Shown here one piece after another: positions 7,312 to 15,009 of a stretch of 21,843 nt of DNA. The notes below the pieces were generated by a model. It saw nothing but the letters and a program-made list of their open reading frames with translations, had not been told where the DNA came from and did not search any database. The position numbers and the translations under genes are program-made. The stretch comes from a virus. Numbering within the stretch: the first letter of the stretch is position 1; each line of letters starts with the position of its first letter. Location of the stretch: the IMG/VR virus record IMGVR_UViG_3300037507_002719, positions 1 to 21,843 of that record. The stretch is one strand, 5' to 3'.

Positions 7312-7667
7312 TTGATATAGCAAATAAAATAGAGGAATTAATCACTCACAGGGTAAAAGAAGTATTAGATAAAAAAGACGGGATACCAGAATTGCCTTTG
7401 GAATTAGCCGTTTCTGATAATTTAGGAGAAGTAATTGAAAAACTAGTGATTCTTCACATCAGAACATGGTTCTTAGAAGATATGGCCGGTATCGCTAAAA
7501 CAGATTCTGAATTGGCTGATATAAAAAGAAAGGTTGATATTTGCTTCAAGCAAAAGAGGCCAATGTATGTTCAGGCAATTAATAAAATGGTTGATGCGGC
7601 GATCAAAGATGGAAAAACATTGCGTGAAGACAGTGTAAAAGTTTATAAAAATTTTGATACAAAATGA
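7308..7667 (+). CDS. small DUF4254-like protein of the glycan cassette
   Basis: This 119-residue, mostly helical protein has LGEVIEKLVILHIRTWFLED (39-58) followed by IKRKVDICFKQKRPM (72-86). The pattern 'N/H-x-x-x-W-x-x-ED ... KR-x-x-D-x-x-x-Q-x-R' resembles DUF4254, a family of unknown function often found beside glycosyltransferase genes. The first segment also resembles the GELIDKLTIL stretch of DUF6165. It sits exactly between the transferase half and the sugar-supply half of the cassette. GGAG at 7299-7302 and ATGA overlaps on both sides support the start. The biochemical function is unknown; it could be an accessory or regulatory protein. Confidence 0.6.
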   Translation: MIDIANKIEELITHRVKEVLDKKDGIPELPLELAVSDNLGEVIEKLVILHIRTWFLEDMAGIAKTDSELADIKRKVDICFKQKRPMYVQAINKMVDAAIKDGKTLREDSVKVYKNFDTK

Positions 7668-8398
7668 CTAAACACCTGATACAAAAGATATTAGAGCTAG
7701 CTCATAAAAAGAAAGAGGGGCATATAGGAAGCTCTCTTTCTATTCTTGATATTTTATATGTTCTTTACGGTAAATTTATTACAAACACAAACAATAAATT
7801 TATATTGTCCAAGGGGCATGCATCTTTAGGGCTTTATGTTGTATTAAATAATTTTAATTTACTGAAATGCGATATAAACAGTTTTTGTGATTTTAATTCA
7901 GAACTTGGTGGCCATCCGTGCAATAAAACAGAATCGGTAGAGACATCAACTGGTTCGTTGGGCCACGGATTACCAATAGCTGTTGGAATGGCAATGGGAT
8001 ATAAGATACAAAATAAAGATAATAAAGTTTTTGTCTTAATAGGTGATGGAGAAGCGAACGAAGGTTCTATATGGGAATCTGCTATGCTAGCATCACACCA
8101 CAAACTAAACAATCTTTATTGCGTATTGGACCACAACAGATCAGGAGATAGAGCAGTAAAAATTGATGATGTAAAAGAAAAATTTAAATCATTTAATTGG
8201 GACTGTCTTGAAGTAGACGGACACGATCAACGACAATTGATTGATGCTTTTTCTCATACATCAGAAGACAAGCCAATTTTTATTCTTGCAAATACCATAA
8301 AAGGTAAAGGCATTAAAGTGATGGAGAATAATCCAGAGTGGCATCACAAGTCTCCAAATATTGATGAGTTGAATATTTTTATCGGTGAGCTAAATTAA
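7664..8398 (+). CDS. transketolase-like protein, N-terminal (ThDP-binding) subunit
   Basis: This is half of a split transketolase. The PP domain motifs are present: LSKGHASLGLY (48-58), GSLGHGLPIAVGMA (97-110) and the thiamine-diphosphate/Mg motif GDGEANEG (127-134) ending at N158 (GDG-x28-N). H20 and the HH pair at 145-146 fall in catalytic regions. The 244 residues cover only the N-terminal domain. The C-terminal part is the next gene, which starts inside this stop (TAATG). Split transketolases are common in bacteria and archaea, and pairs of this kind also occur in surface-sugar clusters. Here a role in making an unusual sugar, rather than the pentose phosphate pathway, is suggested by the neighbours only. 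Confidence 0.88.
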   Translation: MTKHLIQKILELAHKKKEGHIGSSLSILDILYVLYGKFITNTNNKFILSKGHASLGLYVVLNNFNLLKCDINSFCDFNSELGGHPCNKTESVETSTGSLGHGLPIAVGMAMGYKIQNKDNKVFVLIGDGEANEGSIWESAMLASHHKLNNLYCVLDHNRSGDRAVKIDDVKEKFKSFNWDCLEVDGHDQRQLIDAFSHTSEDKPIFILANTIKGKGIKVMENNPEWHHKSPNIDELNIFIGELN

Positions 8399-9273
8399 TG
8401 AGAAAACAATTTACAAAATCTATACAAGAAATTTTATATTCAAATGAAAAAACTTGTCTGCTTCTTGGGGATATAGGAGTATTTGGTTTCAGAAATGAAC
8501 TAAAAAACATTCCATCCAGAGCCTACAATATAGGAATCCTTGAGCAGGCCACGATAGGTGTGGCAGCAGGACTGGCCAAGACGGGTTTAATTCCATTTGT
8601 ACACACCATCGCACCGTTCATCGTAGAACGAGCTCTGGAGCAGCTAAAGGTCGATTTTGGTTATCAATGTTTAAATGGTAATTTTATCAGTGTTGGTGCG
8701 TCATATGATTATGCATCTCTCGGATGCACCCACCACTGCCCAGCAGATATTTCCTGCTTGCTGTCTATACCTAATATGGAAATAGTGTGTCCCGGAACAT
8801 CAGCAGATTTTGATAAATTATTAAAAGTTAGTTACAATAATGGAAACCCTACTTACTTTAGATTAAGTGAATTTGAAAATACTGAAGAATTTGAAGTTTC
8901 TTTTGGAAAAGCAATTGTTGTAAAAAAGGGATCCAAAGCAACAATTGTATGTTATGGAAATATTTTACAATCGGTATTGAATGCCACAAAAGACTTAGAT
9001 GTTACGATTCTGTATTATACAACAGTAAGACCTTTTGATGCCGATACTTTGATGCAAAATAGCAACGAGATTATTATAATTTGTGAACCTTTTTATGAAG
9101 GAACTACAAATTATTTAATAACAAAGGCATTAGAAGGACAAAAATATAAATTATACAATATAGGAATTCCTCGTAAATTTTTAACAAACTACGGCACAAA
9201 AAAACAGCACGATGCTAATATCGAAATGGATGAGGTTGGCATAAATAAAAGGGTATTGGAATGCTTGAAATAA
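8398..9273 (+). CDS. transketolase-like protein, C-terminal (Pyr plus C-terminal domain) subunit
   Basis: This is the partner of the preceding gene (291 residues). NIGILEQATIGVAAGLA (44-60) holds the conserved glutamate (E49) that activates ThDP. GASYDYASLGCTHHCPADI (about 100-118) matches the transketolase/DXS-type Pyr domain. The last 120 residues form the C-terminal domain (IVCYGNIL, then IIICEPFYEG). The subunits should form an alpha2beta2-type enzyme. Bases 8521-8760 have about 47% G+C by hand count (112 of 240), while lines before and after have 20-28%; the Pyr-domain core therefore differs in composition from the rest of the gene. It overlaps the following SDR gene by 13 bases. Confidence 0.87.
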   Translation: MRKQFTKSIQEILYSNEKTCLLLGDIGVFGFRNELKNIPSRAYNIGILEQATIGVAAGLAKTGLIPFVHTIAPFIVERALEQLKVDFGYQCLNGNFISVGASYDYASLGCTHHCPADISCLLSIPNMEIVCPGTSADFDKLLKVSYNNGNPTYFRLSEFENTEEFEVSFGKAIVVKKGSKATIVCYGNILQSVLNATKDLDVTILYYTTVRPFDADTLMQNSNEIIIICEPFYEGTTNYLITKALEGQKYKLYNIGIPRKFLTNYGTKKQHDANIEMDEVGINKRVLECLK

Positions 9274-10277
9274 TTTATAAAGACGCAGACAAAACAATCA
9301 ATTCTATTGATTTTTCTAAACTAGCAAATAAAAAAATACTGATTACCGGCGCATCTGGTCTAATCGGGCTTCACATTGTTGCAACTCTGGTACAGCTAAA
9401 AAAGAAAAAAGATCTAGAAATATTTTGCTGGGTCAATTCTAAACTAGATAAAAAAATATCAAATTTGTTTGAAACATGCAATGTTATTTTTGGAAACCTT
9501 ACAGATGCAAAAACAATTGCAGAAGTAAATGAAAAATTTGATGTGATCATTCATGCTGCAGGATATGCCCAGCCACAAAAATTTACTGGCGATAAGTTAA
9601 ATACCATAAAATTAAATACAGAAACAACTAATAATCTTTTTAATTTACTAAAACCAAACGGCACATTTGTTTTTTGTAGTACCAGTGAAATTTATAGCGG
9701 TTTGGTCAAGGAAAACATAACAGAAGAAGAGATCGGAACCACCACACCAGATCATCCTCGCTCATGTTATATTGAAAGTAAAAGATGCGGTGAAACCATA
9801 TGTCACGCTTATAAAGACAAAGGATTTGATGTAAAAATTGCTAGGATTAGTTTGGCTTACGGTCCTGGAACCAGAATAAATGATTCTAGAGTCATGCATA
9901 GCATTATACAAAAAGGTCTAGAGCAAGGCGAGATAACACTCTTAGACAGCGGAATGTCCATGAGAACATATGGTTATGTTATGGATTTGGTAGAAATGAT
10001 ATTTAATATTACTTTACATGGAAAAAATACAGTGTATAATGTATGCGGAGATTCTAAAATTTTAATAAGTGAGTTGGCTTCCAAGATAAGTAATAAATTA
10101 AATTGTAGTCTTTCTATTCCTAAAGATGATAAAAATGCATTGTCTGGGAATCCAAAAGCTGTAAATCTAAGTTTAAAAAGATATACAAACGAATTTGGTA
10201 AACCACAATTTATTAAAATTGAAGAAGGAATCGAAAAAACAATTTCTTGGCAAAAATACATATGCGACAAACAATAA
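9261..10277 (+). CDS. NAD-dependent nucleotide-sugar epimerase/dehydratase-like SDR
   Basis: An extended short-chain dehydrogenase/reductase of 338 residues. TGASGLIG (29-36) is the NAD(P)-binding loop, IIHAAG (96-101) the next strand, CSTSEIY (139-145) the catalytic Ser/Thr region, and Y170-x3-K174 the catalytic pair. HPRSCYIESKRCGE resembles the segment in UDP-glucuronate decarboxylases and dTDP-glucose dehydratases. The 20-residue N-terminal extension is typical of neither, and the reaction cannot be assigned. It overlaps the transketolase C-subunit upstream and the ColD-like gene downstream by about 13-16 bases. It could therefore complete the dideoxyhexose branch (C5-epimerase/C4-reductase, ColC role) or act with the transketolase pair. 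Confidence 0.8.
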   Translation: MLEIIYKDADKTINSIDFSKLANKKILITGASGLIGLHIVATLVQLKKKKDLEIFCWVNSKLDKKISNLFETCNVIFGNLTDAKTIAEVNEKFDVIIHAAGYAQPQKFTGDKLNTIKLNTETTNNLFNLLKPNGTFVFCSTSEIYSGLVKENITEEEIGTTTPDHPRSCYIESKRCGETICHAYKDKGFDVKIARISLAYGPGTRINDSRVMHSIIQKGLEQGEITLLDSGMSMRTYGYVMDLVEMIFNITLHGKNTVYNVCGDSKILISELASKISNKLNCSLSIPKDDKNALSGNPKAVNLSLKRYTNEFGKPQFIKIEEGIEKTISWQKYICDKQ

Positions 10278-11422
10278 AACTTGTAAAAGACACCATTTCA
10301 AATAATGAAATAGATCAATTGTGTGATTGGTTAAAAACCTACCCGCAATTAACTAAAGGCAAATTAACCGAACAATTTGAAAGTGAGTGGGCTAATTGGC
10401 TTGGGGTCAAGCATGCAGTATTCCTTAATTCCGGATCCTCCGCTAATTTAGCTATGGTATATGCTTTAAAGGTTAGCAACAAACTAAAAAATAATAAAAT
10501 TATTGTACCCTGCGTATCGTGGGTTACTACAATTAGTCCAGCCATTCAGCTTGGATTGGAGCCCATTCTTTGCGAAACTGATAAAGACACTTTGGGATTA
10601 GATATAGAGTATTTTGAAAAACTTTGCAAAGAACACAATCCAGCATGCGTTATTTTAGTACATGTGTTGGGCTTTCCAAATAAAATGGAAGAAATACAAA
10701 ATATTTGTAAAAAATATGATGTAATTCTTCTTGAAGATTCTTGCGAAAGCGTTGGAACAGAATACAAAGGAAAACAAACCGGAACCTTTGGTTTAATGTC
10801 ATCGTTTTCAACGTACTTCGGCCACCACTTTTCTACAATAGAAGGTGGTTTTGTTTGCACTAACGATTTTGAATTATATGAAATATTAAAATCAATTAGA
10901 TCTCATGGATGGAGCCGTGATCTTTCTAAAGAAACAAAAGAAAAATTGCAAGCCGAAAATAATATAGATGATTTTAGAAATTTTTATACTTTTTATTATC
11001 CGGGATTTAATTTAAGAGCAACAGATGTTCAAGCATTTTTGGGAATCAATCAACTCAAAACATTAAAAGAAAAAAATATAAAAAGATATCAAAACTTTTT
11101 ATTGTATGATTCTTTAATTAAAAATGATTATTGGAAAATAAAATACTCTGATTTTGTTAGTAATTTTGCATATCCCATAATTCACCCAAATAAAAGCAAA
11201 ATAGCAAACAATTTACAAAATGGAAATGTTGAATGTCGTCCGTTGATTTGCGGCAGTATGTCTCGGCAACCATTTTATTATAAACAATTTGGTTTGCAAG
11301 TATTTCCGTTCTCAGACATAATCCATAATCATGGATTATATTTGCCAAATAATCCGGATATGACAGAAGAAGATATCAAATACATTGCAAACATTGTAAA
11401 TGAAACAATTATAAAGGAATAA
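10262..11422 (+). CDS. colD: ColD-like GDP-4-keto-6-deoxy-D-mannose 3-dehydratase
   Basis: A DegT/DnrJ/EryC1-fold PLP enzyme (386 residues from the ATG at 10262). LNSGSSANL (55-63) binds the cofactor phosphate and LLEDSCES (156-163) supplies the aspartate that pairs with PLP. The usual Schiff-base lysine is absent: GTFGLMSSFSTYFGHHFS (174-191) followed by TIEGG has His-His (188-189) where aminotransferases have Lys. ColD of Escherichia coli O55, which removes the C3 hydroxyl on the way to GDP-colitose, has histidine there and the same GTFGLM...HH...EGG layout. RPLICG and the HNHGLYLPNN segment near the end also match ColD. An upstream TTG (10247) adds five residues but is less likely. The gene lies directly before fcl and gmd, which fits the substrate. 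Confidence 0.85.
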   Translation: MRQTIKLVKDTISNNEIDQLCDWLKTYPQLTKGKLTEQFESEWANWLGVKHAVFLNSGSSANLAMVYALKVSNKLKNNKIIVPCVSWVTTISPAIQLGLEPILCETDKDTLGLDIEYFEKLCKEHNPACVILVHVLGFPNKMEEIQNICKKYDVILLEDSCESVGTEYKGKQTGTFGLMSSFSTYFGHHFSTIEGGFVCTNDFELYEILKSIRSHGWSRDLSKETKEKLQAENNIDDFRNFYTFYYPGFNLRATDVQAFLGINQLKTLKEKNIKRYQNFLLYDSLIKNDYWKIKYSDFVSNFAYPIIHPNKSKIANNLQNGNVECRPLICGSMSRQPFYYKQFGLQVFPFSDIIHNHGLYLPNNPDMTEEDIKYIANIVNETIIKE

Positions 11423-11423
11423 G

Positions 11424-12368
11424 ATGAATAAAAATTCAAAAATATTTGTGGCTGGACATAGAGGTTTAATAGGTTCAGCAATAGTAAGAAAACTAGAAGA
11501 AAAAGGCTATACAAACATTATTAAACGAACACGCCAAGAGATGGACTTGAGAGATCAGTTGGCTGTCTGGCATTTCTTTAATAAAGAAAAGCCCGAATAT
11601 GTATTTTTGTGTGCTGCTAAAGTGGGTGGTATCGGCTGGAATAAAGAATGCCCAGCAGAGTTTACATACGACAATTTACAAATACAAAATAATGTAATAC
11701 ACAGCGCCCATCTTACTGGAACAAAAAAACTATTATTTTTAGGATCAGCATGCATTTATCCAAAAATCACACCACAACCAATTAAAGAAGAATATTTGAT
11801 GACGGGTGAGTTGGAAGAAACCAATGCTGGTTATGCTTTGGCTAAAATTGTTGGTTTAAAAATGTGTCAATATTATAAACAACAATATGGTTTCAATTGC
11901 ATTTCATTGATGCCAGCAAATGCATATGGAATAAATGATAATTTTAATATTCAAAAGTGTCACGTAATTCCAGCTCTTATTAGAAAATTTATTGATGCTA
12001 AAGAAAACAATTTACCTACGGTAACATGTTTTGGCGATGGCACACCAACAAGAGAATTTATTTGCTCAGATGATATGGCAGATGCTTGTGTATTTTTAAT
12101 GAATACCTATAATGAGTCAGACATTATTAACGTTGGAACGGGAATGGATGTTACAATAAAGGAATTGGCAGAAACAATAAAAGAAAAAGTGGGTTACACT
12201 GGAAAAATTGTTTGGGATACTAGTAAACCAAACGGAACACCACTTAGAAAGTTAAGTAATGAAAGACTCAATAAACTTGGTTGGGAATCTAAAATTAATT
12301 TAAATGAAGGTATCTCCAAAACAATAAACTGGTATATGGCAAATAGAGAAAATTATGATAGAAACTAA
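11424..12368 (+). CDS. fcl: GDP-L-fucose synthase (GDP-4-keto-6-deoxymannose epimerase/reductase)
   Basis: This 314-residue SDR converts GDP-4-keto-6-deoxy-D-mannose to GDP-L-fucose with NADPH. FVAGHRGLIGSA (8-19) is the cofactor loop. The catalytic set is complete: S108, C110 (GSACIYP), Y137, K141 and H180 (CHVIPAL), each one position beyond the E. coli Fcl numbering (S107, C109, Y136, K140, H179). LMPANAYGINDNF replaces the usual MPTNLYGPNDNF, so two substrate-side positions differ. ATG 11424 has an ideal ribosome site (AAAGGA, 11413-11418). It overlaps gmd by 14 bases if gmd starts at 12355. It may also serve the colitose branch as a ColC-like enzyme; that is an inference. Confidence 0.93.
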   Translation: MNKNSKIFVAGHRGLIGSAIVRKLEEKGYTNIIKRTRQEMDLRDQLAVWHFFNKEKPEYVFLCAAKVGGIGWNKECPAEFTYDNLQIQNNVIHSAHLTGTKKLLFLGSACIYPKITPQPIKEEYLMTGELEETNAGYALAKIVGLKMCQYYKQQYGFNCISLMPANAYGINDNFNIQKCHVIPALIRKFIDAKENNLPTVTCFGDGTPTREFICSDDMADACVFLMNTYNESDIINVGTGMDVTIKELAETIKEKVGYTGKIVWDTSKPNGTPLRKLSNERLNKLGWESKINLNEGISKTINWYMANRENYDRN

Positions 12369-13383
12369 TACAAAGTATAATATGAAAAAAGCTTTAATAA
12401 TCGGTGCCAATGGACAAGATGCTTCGTACTTAGCAGAGTTTTTAATTGAAAAAAACTATGAAGTACACGGAACAATTAGAAGAAATTCTGTTCCCGAATC
12501 TCAAACAACAAGAATTCAACATCTTCACGATAAAAATTTAATAACACTGCATTATGCGGATTTAACAGATCCAATAAGTATAGAAAGCGCAATACAAAAA
12601 TTGCAACCAGATGAAATTTACCATTTGGCTGCACAGTCTCACGTTCAAATTTCTTTTGAGTTACCACAATATACTTTAGATGTAAATGGTGGTGGTACGC
12701 TTGCCGTTTTAGAGGCAGTAAGAAGATTTTCTCCACATTCTAAAGTCTATCATGCTGCAACCTCAGAAATGTTTGGAAATTCTTCAGATCCAGATGGCTT
12801 TCAAAGAGAAACGACACCGATGATCCCAGTAAGCCCATATGGTTGTGCTAAATTGTACGCCCATACCCTATGCAGAAATTACGCTCAATCTTATGGATTA
12901 TTTGTTTGCTCTGGTATTCTTTTTAACCATGAATCTCCGAGAAGAGGTATTAATTTCGTAACAAATAAAGTTGCTTTACAAGCAGCCAAAATCAAACTTG
13001 GTTTGGCCAATGAGCTTGTACTTGGTAACTTAAAAGCAAAAAGAGACTGGGGCCATGCCAAAGATTATATTGAAGCCATGTGGCTAATGCTACAACAAAA
13101 AGAACCAGATAGTTTTGTAATAGCAACTGGTGAAACAAGAACGGTTGAAGAAATGGTTAATTATGTCTTCAATAGAGTTGGTGTAGACACCAAAAAATAT
13201 ATTCAAACATCTGAAAAATATTGTAGACCGGAAGAGTTGCATTATTTGAAAGGTGATTCTACTAAAGCAAGAACAGTACTAAACTGGAATCCAAAAATTT
13301 CTTTTACTGAAATGATGGACGAAATGGTAGATTATTGGTTAAATAAATTGAAAAAAACAAATGTTGATTTAGTAGATGTTTGA
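12355..13383 (+). CDS. gmd: GDP-mannose 4,6-dehydratase
   Basis: Gmd makes GDP-4-keto-6-deoxy-D-mannose from GDP-D-mannose, the shared precursor of GDP-fucose and GDP-colitose. The sequence shows ALIIGANGQDASYLAEFL (13-30), AAQSHV (92-97), ATSEMFG (135-141, catalytic T/E), Y162-x3-K166 and FNHESPRRG, all hallmarks of the enzyme. The length is normal (342, or 333 from an internal ATG at 12382 that gives the standard MKKALIIG start). I keep 12355 because AGAG lies 6 bases upstream and overlaps of this size are common here, but 12382 fits the family better by length. It is the last gene of the sugar cassette, followed by gp55 after 13 bases. Confidence 0.94.
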   Translation: MIETNTKYNMKKALIIGANGQDASYLAEFLIEKNYEVHGTIRRNSVPESQTTRIQHLHDKNLITLHYADLTDPISIESAIQKLQPDEIYHLAAQSHVQISFELPQYTLDVNGGGTLAVLEAVRRFSPHSKVYHAATSEMFGNSSDPDGFQRETTPMIPVSPYGCAKLYAHTLCRNYAQSYGLFVCSGILFNHESPRRGINFVTNKVALQAAKIKLGLANELVLGNLKAKRDWGHAKDYIEAMWLMLQQKEPDSFVIATGETRTVEEMVNYVFNRVGVDTKKYIQTSEKYCRPEELHYLKGDSTKARTVLNWNPKISFTEMMDEMVDYWLNKLKKTNVDLVDV

Positions 13384-13391
13384 GGTATAAT
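13364..13391 (+). promoter_or_regulatory. possible sigma-70 promoter before gp55
   Basis: TTGATT (13364-13369), 16-base spacer, TATAAT (13386-13391). The -10 is perfect and the -35 is 4/6. The start codon of gp55 lies 5 bases after the -10, so a transcript from here would be leaderless. The same TATAAT also lies between GAGG (13382-13385) and the GTG, so it may simply be an AU-rich ribosome-site spacer. Confidence 0.3.
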
Positions 13392-13396
13392 ATATT

Positions 13397-13966
13397 GTGC
13401 AAAAGCCAAAAAAGAAAAAATCTAAAGCATCAGATGCTGATTATGTAGATAATCAGCAGCTCTACGATGCTTTAGTTGAATATAAAAAGAAATGTAAAGA
13501 TGCAGAAAATTCTGGTAGAAAAAAACCAAAATTACCAGATTATCTTGGTGAATGTATATTAAAGATAGCTTCAAGACTATCTTATCGTCCTAATTTTGCA
13601 AATTACCCATATCGCGAAGAAATGGTGTCAGACGCAGTATTAAATTGCATAACTTACATTGATAATTTTGATCCTAAACTTTCAACCAGCCCATTTGGTT
13701 ATTTAACCCAAATATGCTGGTTTTCTTTTGTACGTATAATCAATAAAGAAAAGAAAGAAAAATATGTGCAATATAAATTTGCAGAACAACAAAACAATAA
13801 AGATTTTCAAAATTGGTTTAATGAAGTGTATGCCGGAGTTGACATTGGGCGTAAAGATTTTTTTGGTTTAACTGATTCTGATATGGAAAGATTTGACGAA
13901 ATATGTGCTCCTAAAAAGCGAGCAAAAAGAAAAAAGAAAACAAAAAAAACTTTGTTTGATATATGA
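13397..13966 (+). CDS. 55: gp55-like late-transcription sigma factor
   Basis: T4 gp55 is a minimal sigma factor that, with gp45 clamp and gp33, directs host RNA polymerase to late promoters. The 189 residues align in pattern with T4 gp55 (185): YVDNQQLYDALVEYK (T4 YVNNKELLQAIIDWK), RPNFANYPYREEMVSDAV (T4 RFNFSGY...KQEMIADGI), NFDPKLSTSPFGYLTQICW (T4 NFDETKYKNPHAYITQACF) and INKEKKEK (T4 IKKERKE). The C-terminus is very basic (KKRAKRKKKTKK) and ends TLFDI, a short hydrophobic tail like the clamp-binding end of T4 gp55. The start is GTG at 13397 with GAGG upstream. The stop overlaps gp47 (ATGA). Confidence 0.92.
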   Translation: MQKPKKKKSKASDADYVDNQQLYDALVEYKKKCKDAENSGRKKPKLPDYLGECILKIASRLSYRPNFANYPYREEMVSDAVLNCITYIDNFDPKLSTSPFGYLTQICWFSFVRIINKEKKEKYVQYKFAEQQNNKDFQNWFNEVYAGVDIGRKDFFGLTDSDMERFDEICAPKKRAKRKKKTKKTLFDI

Positions 13967-15009
13967 AAGCTGTAATATTAAACGATACCCATTTTGGGTA
14001 CAAAGCAGATTCCCCAATAGTTTTAAACTATTTTCTTTCTTTTTTTGAAGAAAATTTATTTCCTTATATAAAAGAAAATAACATTAAAACTATATTTCAT
14101 TTGGGTGATGTTTTTGACAGGAGAAAATATGTCAACTTTAAAACACTTTATGAAGTCAGAAAAAGGTTTTTGGAACCTTTGCGTGACATGGGTGTTAAAT
14201 GTATTGCTATTTGCGGCAATCATGACACCTATTATCGGAATAATAATAGAGTTAATTCATTAGAAGAGTTGGTTTCCCAATATCCAAATTGGGAAATATA
14301 TTCAGAACCAGCAGAGATAAATTTAACAGATTGCTGTGTAGCTTTAATTCCTTGGATTAATTCTGAAAATGAGGAAGTAGCAGCAAAATTTATTTCAGAA
14401 ACATCATGTTCGATATTGCTAGGACATTTAGAGTTATATGGGTTCCAAAGCATACGTGGAGTGTTTGTAGAACAAGGCTATGAACCAAAGCACTTTGATA
14501 AATTTGAGTATGTTCTTACTGGGCATTACCACATCAAGTCTAGTAGGGATAATATACATTACTTGGGTACGCAGTACGAAATGGCTTTCTCAGATGTCAA
14601 GGAAGAGAAAGGTTTCCATGTCTTTGACTTCAGCAATCGTACTTTATCATTTATTAAAAATCCAAAAAAGTTATTCTACACGCTTGATTATAATGAAGAC
14701 TCCACCGAAACCGTGGACCATTCGTTATTTAAAGATTGTTATGTCAAAATTTTTATCAAGAAGCGCACTAAAGCTCCAGCTTTTGAAAAGTACATTGATA
14801 AATTTTATGAAGCGGGGGTGGCAGAGTTGGCAGTAACCGAAGAGGTTTATAGTAACCCGGAGTTAGTTGCGGTAGATGTACATAAAGATACTTTGGAATT
14901 GCTACACGAAGAACTGGATACCATAAACGATAAATCAATAGACAAAAATAAACTTGCCAAAATCGTAGATGAGGCTTATAATAAAGCATTGTCAAAGGAA
15001 GAAGAGTGA
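13963..15009 (+). CDS. 47: gp47-like Mre11-type recombination nuclease subunit
   Basis: With gp46 this forms the phage Mre11/Rad50 (SbcCD-type) complex that resects DNA ends for recombination-dependent replication. All metallophosphatase motifs are visible: D8-x-H10 (NDTHFG), GD49VFDRR, GNHD (85-88), GH155 (LLGHLE) and GHYH (187-190). The length (348) matches T4 gp47 (339). A charged helical C-terminus follows the capping domain. The ATG overlaps the gp55 stop, and the gp46 GTG overlaps this stop, so the three are probably translated as a unit. Identification is firm. Confidence 0.95.
   Translation: MKAVILNDTHFGYKADSPIVLNYFLSFFEENLFPYIKENNIKTIFHLGDVFDRRKYVNFKTLYEVRKRFLEPLRDMGVKCIAICGNHDTYYRNNNRVNSLEELVSQYPNWEIYSEPAEINLTDCCVALIPWINSENEEVAAKFISETSCSILLGHLELYGFQSIRGVFVEQGYEPKHFDKFEYVLTGHYHIKSSRDNIHYLGTQYEMAFSDVKEEKGFHVFDFSNRTLSFIKNPKKLFYTLDYNEDSTETVDHSLFKDCYVKIFIKKRTKAPAFEKYIDKFYEAGVAELAVTEEVYSNPELVAVDVHKDTLELLHEELDTINDKSIDKNKLAKIVDEAYNKALSKEEE

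Noticed and set aside
9240-9247. CATAAATA inside the transketolase C-subunit gene as an internal late promoter
   Set aside because: It lies inside coding sequence, is followed by no late-type gene and is likely to occur by chance at this A+T content.
10262-11422. Sugar aminotransferase (perosamine-type) function for the DegT-fold gene
   Set aside because: The PLP-anchoring lysine is replaced by His-His, which argues for the ColD dehydratase reaction.
1139-13383. Reading the region as a bacterial O-antigen locus rather than phage DNA
   Set aside because: It is flanked within 13-100 bases on both sides by T4-type uvsY and gp55 genes in an otherwise phage gene order, with no bacterial housekeeping gene, wzx/wzy or mobile element.
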